NCBI GenBank assembly: GCA_003557085.1
Contig: PWPR01000085.1
Span: 1-16,431 of the forward strand
Direction of reading: 5' to 3'
DNA: 16,431 nt
Source of the DNA: Clostridia bacterium
Lineage (GTDB): Bacteria; Bacillota; UBA994; PWPR01
A program made the translations under genes and the position numbers. The notes beneath the pieces are model-generated. The model did no database searches, was not told the DNA's origin, and worked only from the letters and a program-made list of their open reading frames with translations. Shown piece after piece: positions 6,814-13,146 of this stretch. Numbering within the stretch: position 1 is the stretch's first letter; the number at the start of each line of letters is the position of its first letter.

Positions 6814-7992
6814 TTGCATATTATTATTAAAAATGGCAAAGTATTTACAGGATTAGGTAATAGTCTAGAAGATTTAACTATCGTTATTGAGAACAAAGAA
6901 ATTAAAGAAATAGCTGAAAAAGTTGATTTTGAAAAGTATCCTGAGGCTAAAATTATAGATGCCAAAGGCAATACAGTGTTGCCTGGATTAATTGACTGTC
7001 ATGTCCATATAACTAGCGAAGGGAATGCAGATATGCTAAAGACTTTGCATGACCCAGTGCCAAGACATACCTTAAGAGGTGCTATGGTCGCAAAGAAAAT
7101 GCTTGACGCTGGATTCACCACAGTGAGGAACATGGGATCAGGGGATAATATCGATATAGAGCTAGCAAAGGCAATAGACCAAGGGATGGTTGATGGTTGC
7201 AGAATTATCCCATCAGGAAGATGTATTTGCATGACCGGAGGGCATGGTTGGTTTAATGGTAGAGAAGTTGATGGAGCAGACGAAGCTAGAAAAGGTGCTA
7301 GAGAGCAGCTTAAAGCTGGTGCTCAAGTAATCAAGATCATGGCTACTGGTGGCGTTATGACTGAAGGAGTTGAACCTGGTTCTCCTCAAATGACAATTGA
7401 AGAGATGCAGGCAGCTGTAGAAGAAGCTCATAAAGCTGGAAGAAAAACTGCCACTCATGCTCAAGGCACAGAAGGAATTAAGAATGCTATTTTGGCAGGT
7501 TTAGATACTATTGAACATGCAATCTTTCTTGATAAAGAAACAATAGAAATGATGCTAGAAAGAAATGTAGCTATAGTTCCAACATTAGCAGCACCTTATC
7601 AGATAAACAAGGGTGGAATTGAAGCAGGTATTCCAGAATATGCTGTAAAGAAATCAATGAGAATTGCAGATAGCCATGTTAAGAGTTTTAAAATGGCTCT
7701 TGAAGCTGGTGTAATTATTGGCATGGGAACAGATTCTGGCACTCCATTAAATCGCCCAGGAAATAATGCAATGGAGTTAGAGCTTTTAGTTGAGCATGGC
7801 ATGACAGAAGTACAAGCACTCCATGCAGCAACCAGTGTTGCAGCAAAAATTATCGATCGTGAAAGTATTTTGGGCTCTCTTGAAGCTGGCAAATTAGCTG
7901 ACATTGTTATATTTGAAGGCAATCCTCTAGAAGACATTAAGGTCCTTCACAATAAGCCAGTTACTGTCATCAAAGAAGGTAAGCTTCATTAA
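6814..7992 (+). CDS. Metal-dependent amidohydrolase (imidazolonepropionase/prolidase-like)
   Basis: This 392-residue protein is a TIM-barrel amidohydrolase of the COG1228 group, which includes imidazolonepropionase-like enzymes and Xaa-Pro/Xaa-Arg dipeptidases. All binuclear metal ligands are visible: His63 and His65 (DCHVH), Lys174 as the probable carboxylated lysine (VIKIMATGG), His215 (ATHAQG), His235 (IEHAI) and Asp307 (GTDSG). The start is TTG at 6814 because of the ribosome binding site at 6801-6805; it gives the usual family beginning, a short strand IIIKNGKVF. It is cytoplasmic, with no signal peptide. A radical SAM gene follows after 15 bases and is probably cotranscribed. The substrate cannot be read from the sequence; dipeptidase activity is the most common finding in related proteins, but this is inference. 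Confidence 0.9.
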   Translation: MHIIIKNGKVFTGLGNSLEDLTIVIENKEIKEIAEKVDFEKYPEAKIIDAKGNTVLPGLIDCHVHITSEGNADMLKTLHDPVPRHTLRGAMVAKKMLDAGFTTVRNMGSGDNIDIELAKAIDQGMVDGCRIIPSGRCICMTGGHGWFNGREVDGADEARKGAREQLKAGAQVIKIMATGGVMTEGVEPGSPQMTIEEMQAAVEEAHKAGRKTATHAQGTEGIKNAILAGLDTIEHAIFLDKETIEMMLERNVAIVPTLAAPYQINKGGIEAGIPEYAVKKSMRIADSHVKSFKMALEAGVIIGMGTDSGTPLNRPGNNAMELELLVEHGMTEVQALHAATSVAAKIIDRESILGSLEAGKLADIVIFEGNPLEDIKVLHNKPVTVIKEGKLH

Positions 7993-8007
7993 AAGAGGAG
8001 AATTATA

Positions 8008-9750
8008 ATGCGAGTTGTACTAGTTGATCTATCAGCTAAATATATCCATTCTGGTCTAGCAGTCAAATATCTATATCATGCTTGCCTAGATTCTCATCCA
8101 GATATTTGTGTTATTGAAGAAACCATCAATAGACCTATTGAGAAACTAGTAGAAATAATTTATAGAGAAAACCCACAAGTTGTGGGTTTCTCTTGTTACA
8201 TTTGGAATATTGAAACTGTACTAAATATAACTAAGAGCCTAGCAAAGTTATTGCCTGATCTCAAAATTATTCTTGGTGGTCCAGAAGTATCTTATACACC
8301 TAAAGATATTATGCAAGCTAATAGAGAGATAGACTATATTATCTGTGGAGAAGGGGAAATTGCCCTCCCAAAGGTTCTTAGTGCTATAAAAGATAAAGCT
8401 TCATGGAATATTAAAGGTGTTTACTCCAAAGAGTATGAAACAAATGAGTTAACAGATTATTATTTTGATTTAAATGATATACCTTATCCTTACAAGAGTT
8501 TAGGTAAAGAAGACTTAGCAAATAAGATTGTTTACTATGAATGCTCACGTGGCTGTCCTTATCGCTGTGCTTACTGTTTATCTGGTTTAGCAGGGAAAGT
8601 TAGGTTTTTAGATAAAGAGAGAGTGAAAAATGAGCTTTTTGACCTTGCAGTTAAAAAAGGAGTTAAGCAAATCAAGTTTGTTGATCGTACTTTTAATCAT
8701 AACAAAGAATATGCTTATGAAATATTTAGTTATTTAAAAGGTTTAGAATGTGAGACGAACTTTCATTTTGAAGTTAGAGCTGATATTTTTGATGACAAAA
8801 CACTAGCATTATTAAGCGATGCCCCCAAAGGCAGATTCCAGTTTGAGATTGGCATTCAAAGCACAAATAAAACAACACTCAAAGCCATAAATAGACCTCA
8901 TAACTGGGATAAACTTAGTAAGAATGTAAAAGAAGTTAAGAGTTATAACAATATTCACCAACATCTTGATTTAATAGCTGGATTACCATATGAAAACTTA
9001 GAAAGTTTTAAAAATTCATTTAATGCAGTATTCTCACTTGAGCCTGATATGTTACAACTTGGCTTCTTAAAACTGCTAAAGGGTAGTTCTATTTGGCAAG
9101 ACAGAGAGAATTATGAATATATATCAACAAGTTATACTCCTTACGAGGTACTTGGTTCTCGCTTTTTAGACTATGATGAACTAATAAAGTTAAAAGCCAT
9201 AGAACACGTTCTAGAGCTAGTCTATAATAGTAATCATTTTAAGAACACACTTAATTATATAATTGGAAGCAATGGTTTTCAGTTCTTTGAAGCTCTTAGT
9301 CAATTCTTTATAGAAAGAGATCTTGATAAGAGAAACCACAGCTTACATAATCTTTTTAAGATTGTTTATGATTTTTTTGACATTAATTATCAAAGTCAAA
9401 TTGAAATTATCAGAGAACTTCTCAAGCTTGATTACTTATCTCATTTTATGCATAGAACTTTACCAGATTACTTTAAGCACATACCTATAGAAAACTATCG
9501 GCAAACAACAGACTTGCTGCTTAGAGATGAAAAAGTTACGAGCCTTTTAGCAGAAAAACTGCAAAATAAAAGTGAGCGAGAAATACTTAAGCAAACTCAT
9601 TTTGAACATTTCCCGCTTGATATTAATCTATTGGTTGAAAAAAAAGAGGCCTGTTTCATCCCTTCACTGGTTTTATTTGACTATAGTGAAAGAGATAAGA
9701 ATTTCTTTTCTAATAAAGCAGTCTTTCATACATTGAAAAATGAAAAATAA
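8008..9750 (+). CDS. B12-binding domain/radical SAM protein (DUF4080 type)
   Basis: This 580-residue protein has an N-terminal Rossmann-like B12-binding domain (about 1-130; VVGFSCYIWN, IILGGPEVSYTP, CGEGE). The cobalamin-ligand DxHxxG motif is absent, so cobalamin may be bound without a lower His ligand, or not at all. A radical SAM domain follows (about 175-380) with the CxxxCxxC cluster at Cys183, Cys187 and Cys190 (CPYRCAYC), then the strand motifs KFVDRTFN, FHFEVRAD and FEIGIQS. The C-terminal ~200 residues resemble the DUF4080 region found with such proteins. The ATG has GAGGAG 7 bases upstream. It lies 15 bases after the amidohydrolase. It should use SAM and a [4Fe-4S] cluster in the cytoplasm; the reaction is unknown. 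A transcript hairpin lies within the gene at 8169-8189. Confidence 0.92.
   Translation: MRVVLVDLSAKYIHSGLAVKYLYHACLDSHPDICVIEETINRPIEKLVEIIYRENPQVVGFSCYIWNIETVLNITKSLAKLLPDLKIILGGPEVSYTPKDIMQANREIDYIICGEGEIALPKVLSAIKDKASWNIKGVYSKEYETNELTDYYFDLNDIPYPYKSLGKEDLANKIVYYECSRGCPYRCAYCLSGLAGKVRFLDKERVKNELFDLAVKKGVKQIKFVDRTFNHNKEYAYEIFSYLKGLECETNFHFEVRADIFDDKTLALLSDAPKGRFQFEIGIQSTNKTTLKAINRPHNWDKLSKNVKEVKSYNNIHQHLDLIAGLPYENLESFKNSFNAVFSLEPDMLQLGFLKLLKGSSIWQDRENYEYISTSYTPYEVLGSRFLDYDELIKLKAIEHVLELVYNSNHFKNTLNYIIGSNGFQFFEALSQFFIERDLDKRNHSLHNLFKIVYDFFDINYQSQIEIIRELLKLDYLSHFMHRTLPDYFKHIPIENYRQTTDLLLRDEKVTSLLAEKLQNKSEREILKQTHFEHFPLDINLLVEKKEACFIPSLVLFDYSERDKNFFSNKAVFHTLKNEK
8169..8189 (+). repeat. Perfect inverted repeat inside the radical SAM gene
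   Basis: Ten-base arms (8169-8178 and 8180-8189) flank a single G. As RNA this gives an 8-bp stem with a 5-base loop, GC-rich for this genome, followed by CTCTTG. It lies about 160 bases into the coding sequence. It encodes ordinary conserved-looking sequence (NPQVVGF), so it may be fortuitous. Confidence 0.5.
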
Positions 9751-9775
9751 GGGCTTAATCGCCCTTATTTCTTTT
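9747..9775. terminator. Bidirectional terminator between the radical SAM gene and the small membrane peptide gene
   Basis: An 8-bp stem ATAAGGGC/GCCCTTAT (9747-9754 with 9761-9768) with a 6-base loop is followed by ATTTCTTTTT on the plus strand and by a T-rich run on the minus strand. It begins in the stop codon of the plus-strand gene, and the minus-strand gene's stop codon (9755-9757) lies in its loop. Confidence 0.88.
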
Positions 9776-9901
9776 TGAGTAAAAATATGATCCTAATAAC
9801 ATAATTAATCCACCTATTACAACAATTCTACCATAAGGTTTGTTAAATATCTCTATCCACTGAGCAAAAAACATGAGGGTTGTATTGCTTAAAAAAGACA
9901 T
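9755..9901 (-). CDS. Small single-span membrane protein, 48 residues, unknown function
   Basis: I do not recognise this gene. The frame encodes 48 residues: a polar/aromatic N-terminus (MSFLSNTTLMFFAQW), one strong predicted membrane helix (about 26-41, VVIGGLIMLLG), and a basic tail (YSKRNKGD). The helix followed by a Lys/Arg-rich end predicts the C-terminus inside the cell. Support for a real gene is a GGAGG 9 bases before the ATG (9911-9915), a TATAAT about 25 bases upstream, and a terminator placed exactly at its 3' end. The last three codons and the stop form part of that hairpin. It lies 66 bases downstream of the leucine-rich repeat surface protein gene on the same strand and could also be the last gene of that transcript. 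Homologues are needed to confirm it. Confidence 0.7.
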   Translation of the reverse strand: MSFLSNTTLMFFAQWIEIFNKPYGRIVVIGGLIMLLGSYFYSKRNKGD

Positions 9902-9910
9902 AATTTCTTA

Positions 9911-9932
9911 CCTCCACTTATATATAATTATA
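9911..9932 (-). promoter_or_regulatory. Ribosome binding site and probable -10 element of the small membrane protein gene
   Basis: GGAGG (9911-9915) is 9 bases before the start codon. A perfect TATAAT (9927-9932) lies upstream on the same strand, but I see no good -35 hexamer, so the promoter is uncertain. Confidence 0.5.
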
Positions 9933-9967
9933 CAGCTTTACTCAATGGAAAAGAAGCCATAATTGCA

Positions 9968-11224
9968 TTAAGGGATAAGGGTCTGGTATTTAAAATCGAC
10001 TTCTTTTGCTAAAGACTCATTATTTAATAATCGCAATGCCTTATCTATTCTATTAGCTACTTTTCCTCTAGCAAGTAGATAATCATTAACACAATATACT
10101 TTATCTTTGCTAATAATGTACCTTAACTGCTGCATAGCTATATCCATTCTTGCAACCTTGGCAGCTATATATTCATCTATACTTAAAGCTACTAGTGAAT
10201 CATCTTCAAAAACAACTGCTTCTATTATAGGTAGCTCATTTTGCCCACTTAAGTTTATATCAAAGCCCCTCAATGATAACTGTGTAGATATAAACTGATT
10301 GATACCTTGACTCATATCAATATGATTTCCCATCAAGTTAAGTACTGCATTATCTGCAAAAACCCCCATATCAGCAAACATTAAGAGAGCCTGAATATTA
10401 TTTATAGCGTTATTTTTTAAGTTTAACTCTGTTAACTCACTTAAAGACATTATGCCTTCAATATTTGATATGTAATTATCACTAAGATCTAACTCTTTAA
10501 GTGAATCAAAGCCACTTAAATCCCATAAAGAGTGTACTAAACTATTTGTTATGCTAAGCTTTTTCAAGTTGGTTAAGCTGTTTAAATCAGTTAACTTGGC
10601 AAAATCCCCCTTGAAATTACTCAGTTCTAAATTAACTAGGTTTGAAAGCATATAAAAATCTTCAATATAGCTTATTCCTTCTAAACTTAGACTGTCAACT
10701 TGTAATAAGTCAGCTCTGCTAAACTGCTCTAATCCTAGTTTCTCTTGTATTGCTTTGCTTACCTTCTCTTCTTGAAACTCTATTTTCTCAAGTAACGGCT
10801 CTTCTTCTTTTGCTAAAAAACCGTATTCATTAATAGCAGCAAAATCTGAAGCATTTGAGTTTTCCTTTGCTACAATCACAAGATCTGCTTCTTTTAAGAA
10901 AGCATCTGTAGAAATTTCTAGAGTGCTTTCCATAAATATTACTTTTTTAAGAGTATCACTAGCCATAGCTTTATCTTCAATTACTTCTATGGATTTTGGA
11001 ACAACTATCAGACTTAAGCTGCTATCTTCAAAAGCACTTGCTGCTATTGTCTTAACTGGATTCCCTAAAACCTCTTTAGGTATATATAGCTTCTTGAGTT
11101 CTGGATTAGCTAATCCAGTTATTGTTACATAATCACCTTCAATTTGATAATCTATAAATGGACTGGCAAAGGTAGTATTAATTGCTAAATATAAAACTAT
11201 TATAAAAACTAAAATCTTTTTCAA
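9968..11224 (-). CDS. Secreted leucine-rich repeat protein
   Basis: This 418-residue protein has a signal peptide (MKKILVFIIVLYL, probable cleavage after TTFA near residue 20). Two kinds of leucine-rich repeat follow. Residues ~25-110 look like BspA-type LRR_5 (LKKLYIPKEV, IAASAFEDSSLSLIVVPKSIEVIEDKAM). Residues ~180-300 are internalin-type repeats of about 22 residues (NLVNLELSNF, NLKKLSITNS, SLKELDLSDNYISNIEGI, ELTELNLKNNAINNI). The last ~100 residues are not recognised. There is no LPXTG, SLH or lipobox, so retention at the surface, if any, must be by another route. The start is taken as TTG 11224, with AGGTGA 5 bases upstream; GTG at 11233 directly abuts the previous stop and sits inside that site. 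It directly follows the SLH protein gene, so both are probably made together. Function is likely binding, by family analogy only. Confidence 0.85.
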   Translation of the reverse strand: MKKILVFIIVLYLAINTTFASPFIDYQIEGDYVTITGLANPELKKLYIPKEVLGNPVKTIAASAFEDSSLSLIVVPKSIEVIEDKAMASDTLKKVIFMESTLEISTDAFLKEADLVIVAKENSNASDFAAINEYGFLAKEEEPLLEKIEFQEEKVSKAIQEKLGLEQFSRADLLQVDSLSLEGISYIEDFYMLSNLVNLELSNFKGDFAKLTDLNSLTNLKKLSITNSLVHSLWDLSGFDSLKELDLSDNYISNIEGIMSLSELTELNLKNNAINNIQALLMFADMGVFADNAVLNLMGNHIDMSQGINQFISTQLSLRGFDINLSGQNELPIIEAVVFEDDSLVALSIDEYIAAKVARMDIAMQQLRYIISKDKVYCVNDYLLARGKVANRIDKALRLLNNESLAKEVDFKYQTLIP

Positions 11225-11229
11225 AATTA

Positions 11230-11235
11230 TCACCT
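11230..11235 (-). promoter_or_regulatory. Ribosome binding site favouring a TTG start for the leucine-rich repeat protein
   Basis: AGGTGA overlaps the stop codon of the SLH gene and lies 5 bases before TTG 11224. The alternative GTG start at 11233 is part of this site. Confidence 0.6.
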
Positions 11236-12862
11236 ACTCAAACTCGATTTCTAATATATAAGTCTTGATTGTTTCTTTGCTAAGAGTATCTGGCAAGTTC
11301 AGATAATAAATGCTTGTATTGAACATATTCTCTTTAAAACTATGTGTCCTCATGTTCTGAACTAAGTTGTAATTATCTGCTATTTGTAAATAATCTGGCA
11401 GTTTATCAAGATTAACTGCTACTGTGAAAAAACCAATTATTGAGTTATCATCTATAAAAAAGAACTCCTTATCAAACTCCTCTAAAGTCTCATTTAATAC
11501 ATAAGTAACCTTTTTATCTAATTTTTCATAAATTGGGTAAACATTTAGGTCCCTACATATGTTTATAAGTTCTTCACTCCACTTTTTAAACCTATACCCT
11601 TTAATGAGTAATGGTTTTGGTGGGCTTACACTACTTCCTTTAGTAATCATGAACTCATATGTGATTTCATCATGAAAATCATAAAAAGTAATTTTATACT
11701 CTATTTCTTTCTCCTGGGGTTTTTGAGGCTTTAGGGGTTGATACTTAATCAGATTTTGTGGCAATCTATAAAAATTAGCTACTTTTACTTTATTCCCTAA
11801 AGCTTCTCTTATTAAACCGATATCATAAAAATTAGCTTGCCTATCTAAATAAAGCTTATCAATCCTTGCTAGTGGTCTCAGTATAATATCTATTGGATCT
11901 GGTGCTTGATAGATTCTCATAATTTTTGCATGAGTGCTTCTTGTAAGCTTTAAGTTTTTGACTTTATCAAAGATAGTAACATCATTAAATTCACCAGTTA
12001 GAATAAGTTCTTGCTCACTTGATATAGCAATATCTTGTAAAGCATTCTCTGAACTTATGAGTAAAGACTCATCATTAATTATTGTTATGTCATAAATTTT
12101 TTCTTGAAATATCTTTTCATACCCTATCTCTAGTGAATCTTTAATGTGAACATTTTCTAGCCTTATTTGACTACCTTTAAATACTAAGTTCTCCAGTTTT
12201 GCATTTCTTATACTGACATTGTCTGCTAATATCAATAGATTATTGTGGTTTTCATTTTTGAAGTCATAATCTCCACAATTACTAATTATATAAAATTTAC
12301 TTATCTTAAAAGCTCTGTCTATAACTAAAATTGCTTCTTCTCTCTTAACAATTTCATTAGGATTGAACTGATCAACAATTACACCCTCAAAAATTCCTGC
12401 GTTTATACAAGCTTTTGCTGCATTAATACCCCATGCAGGTACTTTAGAAGTATCGATAGTTGAGTCATCCAAGAAATGTTCTATGTTAAACATTCTTGAT
12501 ATAAATGCTGCTAATTCTATCCTAGTTATATTTTGATGTGGTCTAAAGGTATTATCTAAATACCCATTAATATATCCACCTGCTATTCCTCTTCTCACTT
12601 CGTTATAAAACCAGTCCTTAGTCGATATGTCTATAAAGATCGCATCTTCTTTTTCTTCCAACTTATAAACTCTGTTTACAAAGCTTATAAACTGGGCTCT
12701 CGTAAGTGCCTTATCTAAGTTTACACAATTATCAAAGCCGACTATATAACCTTTCTCGATCCATTCATCAACTATTTGATCCGTTTCATTCAACGCACTT
12801 ACCAAGTTAGCTCCAAGCACAAGCGTAATCAGCAATATAATTTGCATCAGTTTCACAATCAA
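11234..12862 (-). CDS. S-layer homology (SLH) domain surface protein with InlB-type repeat
   Basis: This ~542-residue exported protein begins with a signal peptide (QIILLITLVLGANLVSA). Three SLH domains follow at about 30-66 (LTRAQFISFVNRVY), 76-126 (NGYLDNTFRPHQNITRIELAAFISRMF) and 139-187 (FNPNEIVKREEAILVIDRAF); they normally anchor proteins to pyruvylated secondary cell-wall polymer. Residues ~190-345 are short alternating hydrophobic strands (LLILADNVSIRNAKLENLVF) suggesting a beta-helix. Residues ~389-446 resemble the Listeria-Bacteroides (InlB B/Flg_new) repeat: YKITFYDF, GSSVSPPKP, GYRFKKWS. The last ~95 residues are unrecognised. The start is uncertain: TTG 12862 is 8 bases after AAGGGGTGA, whereas GTG 12874 lies within that site. 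The leucine-rich repeat gene begins at its stop codon, so the two form one operon. A structural or binding role at the surface is inferred; no catalytic motif is visible. Confidence 0.87.
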   Translation of the reverse strand: MIVKLMQIILLITLVLGANLVSALNETDQIVDEWIEKGYIVGFDNCVNLDKALTRAQFISFVNRVYKLEEKEDAIFIDISTKDWFYNEVRRGIAGGYINGYLDNTFRPHQNITRIELAAFISRMFNIEHFLDDSTIDTSKVPAWGINAAKACINAGIFEGVIVDQFNPNEIVKREEAILVIDRAFKISKFYIISNCGDYDFKNENHNNLLILADNVSIRNAKLENLVFKGSQIRLENVHIKDSLEIGYEKIFQEKIYDITIINDESLLISSENALQDIAISSEQELILTGEFNDVTIFDKVKNLKLTRSTHAKIMRIYQAPDPIDIILRPLARIDKLYLDRQANFYDIGLIREALGNKVKVANFYRLPQNLIKYQPLKPQKPQEKEIEYKITFYDFHDEITYEFMITKGSSVSPPKPLLIKGYRFKKWSEELINICRDLNVYPIYEKLDKKVTYVLNETLEEFDKEFFFIDDNSIIGFFTVAVNLDKLPDYLQIADNYNLVQNMRTHSFKENMFNTSIYYLNLPDTLSKETIKTYILEIEFE

Positions 12863-12904
12863 TCTTAGTTTCACCCCTTAAACTATTTATTACTTAATAC
12901 AAGA

Positions 12905-12938
12905 GTATCAATCATATTAATATTTATAGGATTGATAC
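12905..12938. promoter_or_regulatory. Inverted repeat in the promoter region of the SLH-LRR operon
   Basis: Perfect 9-base arms GTATCAATC (12905-12913) and GATTGATAC (12930-12938) flank a 16-base A/T spacer. On the minus strand the repeat overlaps likely promoter DNA: TTGTAA at 12942-12947 as -35 and AT-rich -10 candidates inside the spacer. This is the layout of a repressor operator, but it could also be an RNA hairpin if transcription starts upstream. No known regulator consensus is recognised. Confidence 0.45.
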
Positions 12939-13036
12939 ATTTTACAAAATAATCATAATATAAACCCACATCAGTTTCTATTTATTCCTATATCTTGTAC
13001 TTTATGGGGCGAAATAAATACAAACAGGAAACATAA

Positions 13037-13073
13037 AGCGCAGCATTAACAATGATCATGTTAATGCTGCGCT
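13037..13073 (-). terminator. Strong 15-bp hairpin, probable terminator of the FMN-repeat lipoprotein gene
   Basis: Perfect 15-base arms (13037-13051 and 13059-13073) flank a 7-base loop; the outer half is GC-rich (AGCGCAGC). On the minus strand it lies about 74 bases past the lipoprotein stop codon and is followed by TTATGTTT, a weak U-tract. The rest of the 272-base gap (12875-13146) holds the inverted repeat at 12905-12938 and no gene I can support. Confidence 0.65.
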
Positions 13074-13146
13074 AATTATTCCTACTATAATACTATACTA
13101 GCATTATAATCCAGATACTAAGATTACAAAACAAACCAAAAGAAAC

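Noticed and set aside
7213..7937. Minus-strand open frames inside the amidohydrolase gene
   Set aside because: They are low-complexity Ser/Phe-rich antisense frames with no ribosome binding sites, opposite a well-conserved enzyme gene.
12940..13036. Possible riboswitch (cyclic-di-GMP or similar) between the lipoprotein and SLH genes
   Set aside because: I looked for the conserved GEMM and preQ1 core motifs on both strands and did not find them; only AT-rich DNA and the hairpin and inverted repeat already listed.
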